Part shown: positions 20,655 through 32,363 of the stretch, piece by piece
How the letters are laid out: every line of letters begins with the position of its first letter
How positions within the stretch are numbered: position 1 is the first letter of the stretch
Assembly (NCBI GenBank): GCA_030704615.1
Contig: CM060734.1
Span: forward strand, 2,172,001-2,232,000
Direction: 5' to 3'
Source: Takakia lepidozioides
Lineage: Eukaryota > Streptophyta > Takakiopsida > Takakiales > Takakiaceae
DNA length: 60,000 nucleotides
Notes under the pieces: generated by a model
Seen by the model: the letters and a program-made list of their open reading frames with translations, nothing else
The model's database searches: none
What the model was told of the DNA's origin: nothing
Position numbers and translations under genes: made by a program

Positions 20655-22055
20655 TTGGTTGGAGATCACATTTTGTGTGAGTGGCAAGATGTTTGTTATG
20701 CCCAGAGCCTCAGTCAGGGTTATCTGTATGACAGTGAACTTTTAAAAGTAGCTTTCAATGGTGCAAAGGAGCCCATTGATTTGGAAGAAGAGTGGGGCCC
20801 TTTATGCTCACTTCATATGGAGAATTTGGCAGTAGAGATGGTCATCAGAGGAGATTTGAAGGTGACTAGTCCGGAGAAGTTTTTGCTTACAGTTGGAGAC
20901 CCTGCCAGTCGATGTTTTCTATATTACAAGCAATTGGAGAATCGATTGGAGACCTTCCGAGGGTATCATCTCCGATATCGTCGATGGAATCGTGAACCTG
21001 CTTGTGAGTTTCTTACTGCTCTACCCATGCCAGAAGAGAGGCTGTTGTCTGGTTACTTGGAGATGGTACAACAGATTGTAGCGCAGGTGCTCGATGAGGA
21101 TCAATTTGGACATATGCAGGAGAAGGGCCATCGGAGGTATCAGGCATTGGAGGGCAAATGTCTGCATGGATCTGCCTATGTTTTGACGGAAGCATCGATG
21201 CGCCACATGATAGGGCAGTGGCTGAAGGCGCGAACACATGAGGAAGTATTGACCGGGAATTGGTTAGCAGATTTGACAATCAATAGACCTACTGCCCTTG
21301 AAGTTTCTCAAGTGGGCCTTGCGATGTTTGAGCGATGTCATTTCCCTGCAAACTGGGATTATGCAGATTTTGTTGGAAATCCAGAGAAGGTTTACCGTAC
21401 TTCGGAGGATCGAACGATACCAGACTGGGAAGTATTGTTGTGGATGGGAAAGGATTATTGCCACACAACCAAGGGGGACTGGATTGCCAAGTTGGGTTAT
21501 CGGCCAGCACCTGTCAATATGCAATGGCCACGCAACATAATAGAGAGTTTTGGAGTATGTTGTTGTCCTCGTCGTGGTCAATGGGGTGAGAATGAACATC
21601 TGACGTCTTTGCCCTATAACTGGCCGGTAATTCCGGGAGAGTTCAGTACTTATGAGTCCTGCTAGGCTGCTTACAAATCTTTCCAGACGGTTCATGGAGC
21701 TCATAATGATCCTTTGTGTTTTATGGCTTTGATTTTATGTGGAGTCTTGGCAATGTGGTGTTACAAGTATCATGTGGTGGTTGATGTCAATAGACTTATG
21801 GTTGGCGGACAAGAGTTTGGTATTGTCGCCAAATTAATGCACCACCCAGCAAGGTCGATCCGGGTTTTTGAATTGATGTGCCTGACCGGGTTTCTTCAGG
21901 ACGATCATCCCAACATTTACAACGATTGCGGGTCTTCGCGATATCACCCTTATGTTGTTTTCACCAATGGACAGAAGGAGGGGTCTGATCGAGGTGATCA
22001 TCGCCGATCACAAGAGCCCGATATGAGGAATCCTTCTAAGAGGCCTAGAACTTAG
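20655..22055 (+). pseudogene. Unknown retroelement-associated protein, split by one stop
   Basis: A 336-codon frame (20,655-21,665) ends with TAG and continues in the same frame at 21,666-22,055 (AAYKSFQTVHGAHNDPLCFM to SKRPRT). The whole stretch reads as one protein of about 465 residues with a single stop. It is rich in Trp and Tyr (YKQLENRLETFRGYHLRYRRW; TIPDWEVLLWMGKDYCHTTK; LWCYKYHVVVDVNRL-like). No catalytic motif is recognised. Its place behind the gag-like coiled-coil region suggests it belongs to the same mobile element, perhaps as an extra ORF. The family is unknown to me. Confidence 0.45.
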
Positions 22056-22900
22056 CAATAGCGATAGTGTTTGTGGGGGCGCTGCACAACTAGGAGTGGG
22101 GCTATGTAGAATAATAGAAATTTTTGGTTAAGATTTAATTCTAGGACTATTTAGTGCATTTCCTACTCGATATACTCTGTGATACTATCAATATGGATTC
22201 GATATAGTAACATTGCTTGATATTTTATGATGATTGATAGTCTAACTTTAATCGATAATGAAGGAAATAGATGGATGACTATTTTGGATGGATAGAAGAG
22301 GTTGAGCAGTTATAGAAGTTGTTGGAACAACTCTGCTATTTATTTCGTTCATGTGAATCAGATGGTGTCAGATGAGCCGGAGAGCCTTGACCAGAGCAGA
22401 GTAGAGTGAGTAGGAACTATAAGATAGAGTTATTTCTCAATGGTAGATTAATATTGCGTTATTGTGGTATAATGTTTGTGAATGAATAGAAGAGAAGAAG
22501 GAGAAAAATGAAGTTCAATTCAATTTAATGATGGAATGTAAGTCCAATTTTGAATGCAATTATTGAAGAACTATGACTGTGTGAGATAGTGAGAATGTGC
22601 ACCATTGGAAGTGATGAAGATTCCGTGTGAGAATTGATCCCTGGGTTACCAAGAGATGTATCGATCTTGATATTTAAGAGTCTATTCTGAATGATGCAGA
22701 GTTAGTACGAATAGAGAGTGTAAGTAAAGCCTGAAAAAAAGAATTACCAGTTCTATATAAACATCGTCATTTGGGGCATAAGTGGATCAATATGTGGTGT
22801 TGTCCCTTAGATGGATATCCAGAATATATGAAGGAACAGATTAAAGACCTTAGGTAGAAAGTCTTCGATTGAATTGATTGGGAGAAAATAATAATGAAGT
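22056..22900. other. AT-rich spacer after the retroelement
   Basis: No gene, repeat pair or RNA gene is recognised. It might include the element's second LTR, but no match to 19,030-19,330 is visible. Confidence 0.4.
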
Positions 22901-22912
22901 AAAATCATTTGC

Positions 22913-23430
22913 ATGGCAGAGACAAATGATGAAGGGATAAAAAGATTATTGCAGTTGATTACTGATTTACCAGACGATCTGTCGATAAGAATCTTTCAGA
23001 AGTTTTGTTGTAGTGATAAAGAGATACTCTCATTACAGCTGGTGAATAGAGGATGGTACAGAGAGTTATCGACTCTATACAGAAAAAATAATAAAAAATA
23101 AAAAATGACGCCTCCTGAAGGAAGCGTAACTTATGGAGTCACTTCACCCCGAAGGGCTACTGCCTTCCGCTAGGAAGGTGGACACCTTCATGACACACCA
23201 GACCGTGGTTTAAACCCACAACCACATCCAACGTGGTATGTGCCCATTACCACTGGGCTTCATGCTGGTTGTCATCTGTACAAAAATTGTTATTGGAAGC
23301 ACAATTGGTTACAGATGTGGTATCGACCTTTTGAAGGCTAGCCTGAACTCATGGGAGAATGGAATAAGACCTTTGGCGAAGGGAAATCCCTGAAGGAACT
23401 GTATAAGCAAGATTGGTGGTGAAGAACAAT
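22913..23430 (+). pseudogene. F-box protein fragment split by a SINE
   Basis: Residues 1-60 (LQLITDLPDDLSIRIFQKFC, then LQLVNRGWYRELSTLY) form an F-box: LPDDL, I.F.K, and the SLQLVNRGW helix. The frame then runs into A-rich sequence and the SINE at about 23,100-23,280. After the SINE, about 23,285-23,430 reads WLQMWYRPFEG, a stop, then ELMGEWNKTFGEGKSLKELY and KQDWW, like the segment that follows F-boxes in some plant families. F-box proteins are substrate adaptors of SCF ubiquitin ligases; this one is broken. Confidence 0.6.
23095..23285 (-). mobile_element. tRNA-derived SINE
   Basis: On the minus strand the sequence begins near AAGCCCAGTGGTAATGGGCA, an RNA polymerase III A-box-like start. 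About 35 bases later comes GTGGGTTTAAACCACGG, a B-box-like element (GGTTTAAACC against consensus GGTTCGANNCC). The body carries small hairpins (GGTGTCCACC; CCTTCCTAGCGGAAGG) and the 3' end is a T-rich tail (TTTTTTATTTTTTATTATTT), as in T-tailed plant SINEs. It interrupts the F-box fragment. Confidence 0.6.
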
Positions 23431-23455
23431 CGATAGTAATGTGTGGAGAAGGGGG

Positions 23456-23725
23456 AGTGGAAGATCCTCTAGAGTTAATTACTGAATTACTTGATAGTTT
23501 GTCGATAGATATCTTTAAGAAATTGCGTTGTAGTGACATAGAGACAATTAATCTGCAGCTTGTGAGTAAAGGATGGTGTAAAGAACTATTGACTCTATAT
23601 TAGGCAAATTACTGGAGGAGAGAATTAGATGAACAATGGTATCTAACCTCAGCCGATGGAATAGAGTCGGTAGAAGACGGAGGGAATATTTATAAAACGG
23701 GAAGAGTATTAGTTGCTTTAGATTG
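23456..23725 (+). pseudogene. Second F-box fragment
   Basis: The plus-strand frame reads LITELLDSLSIDIFKKLRCS followed by INLQLVSKGWCKELLTLY, a stop, then ANYWRRELDEQWYLTSADG. It is clearly related to the fragment at 22,913 (LPDDLSIRIFQKF; LQLVNRGWYRELSTLY), with the LP of the F-box lost and a stop right after the box. A tandem duplicate in decay. Confidence 0.55.
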
Positions 23726-23964
23726 AGGCAATCAGTGGTAGAAATCTTTTTGCAGAGGGAATGAGAAGACATATTGTAGTACAACATCATTATTTTGCAG
23801 TCGTATAGTGCTTTCCCTGTGAACGAACCTCGAAACTAATTGATCCTTTTCCTAGGATTGATTTTAGTTTCTATTCTACAGTGCCCATAGGAGGAGGTCA
23901 GTCGAATGACACCTTCGAAGAAGGTGTGGACCTGGTAATTGTGGATTTGCCTGACAACCAGCAT

Positions 23965-24070
23965 GGAACAGGAGGAACATGAGGAGGAGGAGGTGGAACA
24001 GTCGGAATGGGAGGGGAAGGAGGCGGAGATGGAACATGAGGAACAGACGGAGGAGGATGATGATGAATAG
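23965..24070 (+). repeat. GGA-rich microsatellite-like stretch
   Basis: Repeats of GGAGGAGG, GGAACA and GATGATGA; the opposite strand gives Pro/Ser-rich artificial ORFs. No gene is claimed. Confidence 0.7.
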
Positions 24071-24354
24071 GACGACCCCATCGATGGAGAAGCAGTTGCC
24101 AATCTGCTTGGGTTGGACTATGGGCTGGATAGTGATTGCAGTCATTGACCGTAGCGTAGGTCCATAGATTTCTGTAGAAACAATTCTTGTCATAACAATG
24201 CTGTTGCACATTATTCTTTGTAATTTTTGAAATGTCAACTTGTATGTCTGTTTTTGTTTATAACTGTTTCGCACTTCCATGTACATTGAACCCGAAACCT
24301 TTTCCCCAACTTCCGACGTGCATTGTACTCGATTCCTGTCGAAAGTCGGTATGT

Positions 24355-24517
24355 AAATTGGAAGTCTGTGCCAACTTCACCCGGTTGAAGGGCACGAGAA
24401 GTCTGTGCCGACTTCCCAAGCTGGGTTTGGCTAGTCGGCACCGACTTCCTTGTTCGCGTTTGGGAAGTCGGCACAGACTTCCGAGTCAGGGTTTCGGAAG
24501 TCGGCACAGACTTGCCA
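24355..24517. repeat. Palindrome cluster with core GGAAGTCGGCACCGACTTCC
   Basis: Five sites lie near 24,358, 24,397, 24,431, 24,462 and 24,495. Each is a 20-base near-palindrome (GAAGTCTGTGCCGACTTCC; AGTCGGCACCGACTTCC; GGAAGTCGGCACAGACTTCC). Spacing is about 33-39 bases with GGGTTTGG or CAGGGTTTC linkers. The centre CGGCACCG and the outer GGAA/TTCC are shared with the cassette palindromes at 3.6-4.4 and 8.3-9.2 kb, but the middle differs (GTC/GAC in place of ATG/CAT). Confidence 0.75.
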
Positions 24518-24789
24518 TCCGTAACCCCCCAATTGTCCCCTAAACATAGGTCTGCACATGTCAAATGCATTATAGGGGCTCCAAGTGACCTCATCGGTGT
24601 ATCTTATTCTTTTGTGCGCTAAGGTACATGGAATTAGGTGCTATCACTTCCACGTAATATTTGTGGTGAGGGGTTTTGTCAGAAGGTTATCTCACTTTTG
24701 TTGTCTTTGAAGGCAATGGGAGGAGCGGAGCATGCATTTGTTACTGGGGAGACTGTGCATACAGCAGCCACCGAGGGGTAAACAACATG

Positions 24790-25981
24790 TCAGGCTAGAT
24801 TTACTACACTGCAGCATTCATGAGGTCCATCAAATTTGTTGTGACGATGGAATCTAAGCACACATGCCGTTCACAGGGGTGGGCCACGGCTGGATGAGCA
24901 AGTGTGCTATTATGATATCCAAGCAGCCTCCTCCTTCAACACATTGCAGCTTGTGCGACAGTATGTTGAGCATGAGGTAAGCCGTGCAGGTGGTTTTTAG
25001 CCATACTTATCTTCACCTGTTCTTCTGCCTGCTGGTCATTATCCATCTGTTGTTTCTATTTATTGCATTTCTGAGATTTTAGAAAGAAAACCACTTCTCT
25101 TTTTGGCTTTGAGTTTCATGATTTCAAGCTTGGAATGAGTGGGATTTGCATGGTGCTGTGAGGCCTGTTGCAGGATTTGATACTTGTGTGTCATTGTTTC
25201 CACCAAATCACAACCTTTTCATGTCTGGCTCACGGGATTTCACTGTCCGAGTGCGAGATCGCCGTGTCGACCGCTGTGTTGGTGAGTGCATGAACTCAGA
25301 TCATTGTTTTTTGTAAAGAGAATGCTCTTTGGAAGAGATGAGAATTGTACTGCCAACTAGAAGTAACTAGCGATGAGCTGGGGTGAGATATGTTTGGAAG
25401 TGTGGCAAAGAGTGGGCAACTGCAGGCACATGATGCAATGATTACATGTTTGGATGCCAATGACTCAAATCTCATACTCTCTGCTGGTATGGACATGCGT
25501 GTTCTTTGCTGGGACTTCCGTTCTTTGGCTAATCAGGTATAAGCCAATCTGGCTCTACACCCAAAACCCTATGCAGTCCTCTATCATTCAAGGCTCTTGT
25601 ATCAGTAGTTATGCCTTTCCATTCAATCTCTAAAATCAAAGGTTTTTTTAGCTTCCCTGAAAGATTGGACTATTCTTCATTTTCGTGGTGGGGGCGGGAC
25701 AGGGAGGAAGTGCACCAGTGTCATCATTGCAGCTGGACGACAATGCAGTGCTGAAGGTTGCTTTGGGGGGTGGGGCCAGCACAGCAGCAGTTAGTACTTT
25801 GCGAGGCCTATATCTGGTGGACTTTGCTAACGCGAGGCCAACAACTCATGTGGTCGAGCCATTCAAAGATGGTCGACGCATTGGGAGATATCATGATTTG
25901 AAGTGGGCCAATGCCCGGAACCTTTTGTATGCTGCAGGGGATGACATGCGAATTGATGTGTATGCCCTTCGCCAGTCTTGA
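24790..25981 (+). CDS. WD40-repeat protein gene (partial, five or so exons)
   Basis: Putative exons, by eye: about 24,770-24,850 (HVRLDLLHCSIHEVHQICCD), 24,880-24,976 (GPRLDEQVCYYDIQAASSFN), about 25,174-25,281 (GFDTCVSLFPPNHNLFMSGS, then RDFTVRVRDRRVDRCVG), about 25,426-25,537 (AHDAMITCLDANDSNLILSA, then GMDMRVLCWDFRSLANQ) and about 25,693-25,981 (ending RNLLYAAGDDMRIDVYALRQ). The MSGSRDFTVRVRD, SAGMDMRVLCWD and AAGDDMRIDVY blocks are WD40 blade endings. The 5' part and the protein's identity are unclear. Nearby F-box fragments raise the option of an F-box/WD protein, but the F-boxes are broken and 1 kb away. Splice sites are plausible, not proven. Confidence 0.5.
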
Positions 25982-27740
25982 GAATGGTAACTAACTGAGT
26001 AATGACTGAGTACCTACCGTCAGAACCTTACCAAAGGTGAAGATGACTTTCTCACATTTTGAGGCTAGATAAAATGCGGGCATTTTAAGAGCACAACAGT
26101 TACATGCCCAAGTTTGATCAGATCCACACTTAGCATATCCCAACAAGGACCACTTATAACAGTCATTGCTAGACTATTGCCTTGGGTTGAAATGCTGGTC
26201 ATTGGTCGTTGAGAAATTTTTCCCTTGAATGCTGATGGAGGTAGCAACATTTTAAACATTTTAGGTGCATCATTAACAACATCTAATGGACAATGAACGT
26301 CGTTGGTCAACCCTGAATCAGGAAAATAGAGGTTTCACAGATCAGACCAGAAGTAGATTGACTAGGTGGATTCTTTGATTGTTGACATTGCTAGTGAATT
26401 GATTCGAAAGTCTTGGCCAGGACCTAGCACCTCTCCACTCACCCCCCTCATTGTGCAGAGCCTTTCAGCTGTAGAGGAGGGAAATTGTGTTTTTGTATAG
26501 AGGTCTGCTTTAGGGGCTGGCTTATTTCTTTTCCATAAGATTTTGGAACTTTCATTCCAGCAGTATACAACTGCATTGTCCTCCCTCTATTGTCAACATT
26601 CGGTCTCTCTGTTCCTAGATCCTCATATCGTGGGACAAGTAACGATCTTGACCTTCTTTGGCGGCGGTAGAGGATACACATTGTTATTTAGAGTTATTTT
26701 TCTAAACTTTCCTGATCATATTCCACTCCAAACTAATTTGGCCTTTTCATCTTTATTATTATCTGCAGGCCATTAAGTCAGGTTGAGTGCATTCGACTAT
26801 CAACGTTAAAAGGCCAGAAAGTAGATTGGTAAGTCAACTATTTTTTGTTACATATAAACTAATCCTATCTTAGTGTTGTTTCTCCATTTTCACTCCATTC
26901 CCTTTTATAGTATGATCTGCTGCACTCAGTATTTGTTACACATGGGAATGCATCATCACTATTTGCCTGCTGTTTCTCAAATTTGATGTCATGCTTTCCT
27001 AGATGTCGTATACCGCCATACGATCAAAGGCTTTTTGGATTAAAAAAAAATGAACTGCCATGCCACACAAGACCATCCCACAAGCCTATTATATATGCCT
27101 TCCTATAACGCCATATATTTGGATTTGTTTTTTTTAAGTTATATATCATAAAATTATAACTCTTCGTCTATAATAATTTATTCATCCAATTTAATCTTCA
27201 TTATTTATTCTACCAAAGTAATGTTATTTAGTAATACTCACTTGACAATATTGTATGGTTCAGGTACATACAAATCACAATGGTCGATAACCTCTCAACC
27301 TACCCCATCAATGAAATTGAGGTCGATGCAATGTCGACGAGGGTGTCGATCATAAGGAGGCGACCTCAGAACATTGTCAACTCAGGTCAAGACAACGGAA
27401 AATGAATTTTACGCGGTGTACAAGCACAATCCCCACCATATTCTCCACTAAAAACAACCTGGAAACGAACTCCAAACCCGGGAGCTTGTTACAGCAGTTT
27501 ATGGAACACCACTCATAACACTGAAGAGGTTGCATTATTAATCGATAATTGCCTTTATCCAAATTTGGGGGAAGAGGGTAATTATGGCCTATTTTCTTTT
27601 TAGTGATCCCAAGTATCGCGAGAGCGATGGGAGGCGGAGCTCCGCCACAAGGACCTATCAAAAATTATCTGAATGCTATTCTAAACAGGCCAGCAATCTA
27701 CAAGCAGGGATCCCACCCACGAAGGCTTGGTGAAAGGTGA
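25982..27740. other. AT-rich region without a recognised gene
   Basis: Only short ORFs, with no motif. The stretch includes long A/T runs at about 27,130-27,240. Nothing else is supported. Confidence 0.5.
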
Positions 27741-27743
27741 AAT

Positions 27744-29187
27744 GTGACCCCAGGCGTACACCTCAATGCATTGGTCGCAGCGGGATGGACAAATTTGCTT
27801 CCGTTTAAGGTAAACCCAACTCTCTCTCAGACAAGGGCCTCCACAGCCGACCTTCGGAACTGTGACAAGCTACTATGGCCACGAAGGAGCTGTCAGTATC
27901 GGCCCCAGATCACTCCCATGGAGCAGTCAGCCAAGCTCGATCGTCAACCTGCGAATAGAAGGCAGAGACATAGCCAGCTTCGACGGAAGACTACCAGCAC
28001 AGCCAGCAGTAGCGGCTGGCAAGCAACCATCTCAATGTCACGTACCTTGAAGTACCTACACAAGAACATCAGAGTTATGAGAAGTCAGCCATGCACTATT
28101 CTAGTACAGCATTGGCTACCAAGATCTTGCTACAGGTGCACTCACTCCACTTCATATCCCTATAGACCCATGCAACCACCAGGTACGCTGAGGCATAGCC
28201 CACGATTACTTGCTCACCTTCCAACAAACCACAACTTCTCTCCCTCTTCTTTCTCTCGTCCTACTTCCACACTCCACCACACTATACCAAATTCTCCACT
28301 CTGGCGAAACTACTATACAAAGACCCTCTCAATACACTTCAGAATGCTAAGCATCAACCTCAACTCAATCCCTGCTTTCTCTTGTCACAATTTATTTCGA
28401 TCCAGGTACTAATTGAAATCTACTATCCCCCACTCACACCATTTCCCTGCTTCCCACCCCCAGCTACTCTGCTCACTTAGCTTCATCCATGGAGATCTAT
28501 TGCTGACCAATTGCTTGTATCTGCATCTGCTTATTGATGCTTCCCTCTACTGCTGCTCCCCAGTGAGCAATCTGCACACACTTTCCCCCCGGAAATTCCA
28601 CCCTTAGTGGTGTGCTAATTATTCACTTTATGCTCAATGGCAGGGCACGGGACTCACACTTGGCTTCGTACAATCTCGTTCTACCAAGTCAGGTGATAAC
28701 ACCCTCTGCAGACTGGAACTCCGACCCACCAACCCAAGGTACACTTCTGGAAATAGCTTAAATCGAGCTCCACCAGGTACCCAACTCCACTCCCTCCACC
28801 AGACTGCAGCCCCAACTTACTTGGGGTTATTACATGCCAGCTATGAATTCATCTACGTTCTGTCTCACAACGGTTTATCTTTACAGCACCATAACAAACT
28901 CCCTATCTTTCCCACCTCACATCACGCTCTCTACCAACATATTCTCTCCCGTTCACCTAGCTCCATGACAACTCTCCCATTAGTGTTCTACTGTCAATTC
29001 TGGTTCCACCCAGTGCCCCAAAGGCCTGGGTCTGATGTTTACTTACAAGTTAGTTGCTGGCAGGTACACAGACCCACACACCAACCCACAAGGCCCCACC
29101 ACAAAGGGTGCCCTCACAGTAAAGCCCCTCGGGCTCTCCATGCAGCTCCTCTACAAAAGGTCTGCCTCCCCCCCCCCCCCCCCCCCC

Positions 29188-29218
<31 letters not shown>

Positions 29219-31210
29219 ACGTAGACAAGGCAACCCCGTCTCCCCTACCTTCCCCCCTTTGTTGGCATAGAGCTCATGGGGAATCTGCCTCAGTTGCCAA
29301 AGCTGCAGCCCCCACATTCTTCCAACAGTCCAAATATCAGGTACGGGCTCTATCTCTTGCTACCCCTAGACATGGTGCCCTCTTCTAATTGGACATGCAC
29401 CCTGGTATCTCTGCACCCCTCATCACTAATCACATTATGCTACAGTTGCCCACCAGTGCGTGCAAATGACTCATCACTCTCTTGTTGCCCTGCAGTGACA
29501 CCCCTCATACGACTCCCCTCCCACATAGCGAGCTCACCGCAGGATACGATGGGCATTTGCCACCGAGATACTACTCTTAACTACTGTAAACATAAATTTC
29601 CCCTGGTCCAGACAAGACCAAGCGGTGGAAGGCCCTACTGCTCACACCACCGTAGAGACCACCCAGAGCAAGAGATAGAGAGCCCAAGGGGTGGGAGAGT
29701 ACTGCTTTGTTTGTCATGAATGTGAGTTGAGTGCCATCGGACTCTGGCAACACCCCAGGGCTATATTATGTCACCCCTACAATTCTCAGCTGGAGGACAC
29801 ACCCACCTACCTCTAAATTACACAAGTCAAAAATCTATTATCAACATCATTATATAACTCTGTAAACATGTTTCTTCATGCCACACTCCTATGTGTCGGC
29901 CCCACACTGAAATCACAATTATAACCACTCACATCACAGAGTATACAATCCGGGGTAGATGCAGACTACACTAGCTCAGTTTGGACTGCAATTTGCAATT
30001 TTCGACTGACTGCTTGTCATATTATTCTTCACCCTATATACATAAGTATATAGTCATAGCAAATGGACTTAGAATGGGTTAGCCACTTACCATATGTACA
30101 TGTGGGTACAATTATTTTGGAATTTGGATGAAATCTCATGAAGCTATGGACTTTTGCAGGGAATTCCAATGGACTGTCAGAGTCCCTCTATTGTCCCAAA
30201 TGCCATCTGAAAAACCTATTTGTGAAAACCAATTCATTATATGGACTTTAGAACTAGATACACAATGTTTGAATAGACACAAATATAAATTCGTGAACAC
30301 TTCCATCCATCCATCAAGACAATATGGACTTTTTTGTACCAAAAAAATCCCCAAAATGACGATTTGTCCATAGCATTTTGAAAAATTCATATTTGGGTGT
30401 AGATCTTTGCTAAGAATATATATATTATTATTGTCTCTAGGAGCTTATTGTTATATGGACAAATTTCATAAACTACAAGATAATAATAAATTGCTATTAT
30501 TTCTAAATAAGAGAAAATATTTAAAATATATATGTAATAAAAAAAAATATCTCAAATATTTGGGATGAGACCATTTACTAAATATGATTAGTATACCGTT
30601 ACCTATGAAGATAGAAATATATTTGAACAGATATTTTTAATTAATTTTTTCTCATAGACTTTCAGTGGAGCACATCTGCCGCTTTTGAGCCAGTGTAGTC
30701 TGCACTTACCCTCCGAGATAACCACAAACTGGCAGTACCCAGGAAGACCCCCGCCAACGTTTCCTACTGCACGAAACACTTACCAGTCCACCGCTCATAC
30801 CCACCCACATACATTATGCGCTCATACACACATACAGCCTCTTAGCTGACTTAACATACACATGCTCAATAGGTACTACTACAATTCAATGTCTGCCACA
30901 AAGTTTACAAATTATAACATGGATCCTCCTCTTGCCCACGATGAGCCCATTGGGAGTGCCCCAGCCACTCTTGTAACATCCACCCCCACTTACTCAACAG
31001 TTCCCAACCAATGGTATACAACAACCTTCACCAGTTTAATGGATGACATTCTCCCACTACACATACTTTCACAATACCCAAACCCCCTCCCAACACTAAC
31101 AGCAGCCCTCTTACACCCTAACCAATCCAAATCATTCACATATTGCACTTGGCCCCATAAACAGCATCTATAGTGTCCCCCCCCCCCCCTCCTCCCAAAT
31201 GACATTACCT
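27744..31210. other. Pyrimidine/AC-rich block with poly-C tracts
   Basis: The plus strand is strikingly poor in G and rich in C/A/T from about 27,800 to 29,850 and again at 30,660-31,440. ORFs here are low-complexity Pro/Ser/Thr-rich artefacts. A tract of about 50 C with three interruptions lies at 29,167-29,219, and a shorter one at about 31,177-31,190. AGGTAC recurs many times. The intervening 29,850-30,650 is AT-rich. I see no gene. Confidence 0.5.
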
Positions 31211-31439
31211 CTTTTCGTGCTCCTTCTCAATATATACTTGTTGTGTCAGCGATAGCTTCACCCTCCGCCCTCACACGATTGTTGTCCCCTCAAATCCACG
31301 CACCTGCCAATACCCTCACATTCTCTCACCACCAAATTACACCACGCCATACTCTACCCTATGGAAGATTAGTGCAGCAGCCGCCTCTGCCTCACCAAAT
31401 AACTACCTCTCTTAAAACACAACAATACCCATATCGGCA

Positions 31440-31630
31440 CTACAATGAAAGACAGGGATGCCTCGGCGTGAGCCTGGTCGCATGAGCGCAGCTGGGCTCA
31501 TGCCACGTCACCTTGCGCCCACGCCACGTCACCGGGCTCACTCCACGTCAGCGCGCTTCCACGTCGCGTCACCGCGCGCCCAGGAAGAAGCAGAGTGTAT
31601 TTCCGCGCACCCTTAACCGCGGAAACAAGC
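31440..31630 (+). repeat. Short CCACGTCACC/CCACGTCAGC tandem motif
   Basis: Degenerate repeats of CACGTCACC spaced 15-20 bases (about 31,502-31,580) in a GC-rich island. CACGTC is a bZIP-type core, so it could be regulatory, but no adjacent gene is found. Confidence 0.5.
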
Positions 31631-31669
31631 TGGACGACATAATAAAAGAATGTGGTCATTCCCACCTGA

Positions 31670-31900
31670 AAGCGACAGATGAATGCAAAATGGATGAATG
31701 TAGAGTGGATGAGAAACAGATGGATGAGTGCGAACAATGCAAACAGATGAATGAATGTGGGATGGATGAATTCACAATGGATGAATGTACAATGGATGTT
31801 CAATGAATAATGCAAAACATTCATGAATGGAGGATGCATGAATACACAGTAGATGAATGCACAAGGGATGAATATACGGTAGATGAATATGACATGAGTG
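31670..31900 (+). repeat. GATGAATG minisatellite-like repeat
   Basis: Degenerate 10- to 16-base units containing GGATGAATG or AGATGAATG repeat about fifteen times. A read-through ORF (about 31,513-31,806) has Asp-Glu-Cys-Lys-Met repeats and is taken as an artefact. Confidence 0.75.
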
Positions 31901-32084
31901 TGTGGGGTTGGTGGGATGGATTCATGAAGATTTCCACTTCAATCTAAGTGGAATGTTTGTTTCTTTATTTTTCTACCGGAACAACTGCAATCAAGTAGGG
32001 GAATTCAATCTTTTCTTAAGAGGATGAGAACAGAACATTAAAAATGCGAAGTTCAGTCTGACTCAGAGTCCTAGTTGCAAATTT

Positions 32085-32170
32085 GGACGTGACGTGACGT
32101 TGACGCGTCATCGTCACGTCCGACGTCAGCTACGGACGTGAATCACGTCACGACCTAAACGGACGTTACT
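32085..32170. repeat. GACGT-rich palindromic cluster
   Basis: Within 85 bases GACGT or ACGTC occurs about ten times, with foldback arms such as GTGACGTTGACGCGTCATCGTCAC. TGACGTCA-like cores resemble bZIP binding sites. Not linked to a gene. Confidence 0.55.
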
Positions 32171-32363
32171 GTACATAAATATGTTTATTTTTTTTACTTT
32201 ACTATTGACTATTTACTATGAGAACCGACGTGGCAACCAATGTGGCCTCATTACGTGGACTTCATTATTTATCTGTAAAATTCATATATTATGATTTATA
32301 TTGTCAATCATGCGACCGTCAGCAACGGTTGGTCGGACAATTTCAAAAATAAATAAAAATAGG

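Noticed and set aside
29035-29388. Proline-rich protein ORFs over the poly-C tract
   Set aside because: They come entirely from low-complexity C runs, and both overlapping frames are open.
31513-31806. Asp/Glu/Cys/Met-repeat protein ORF
   Set aside because: It is a translation of the GATGAATG minisatellite without other support.
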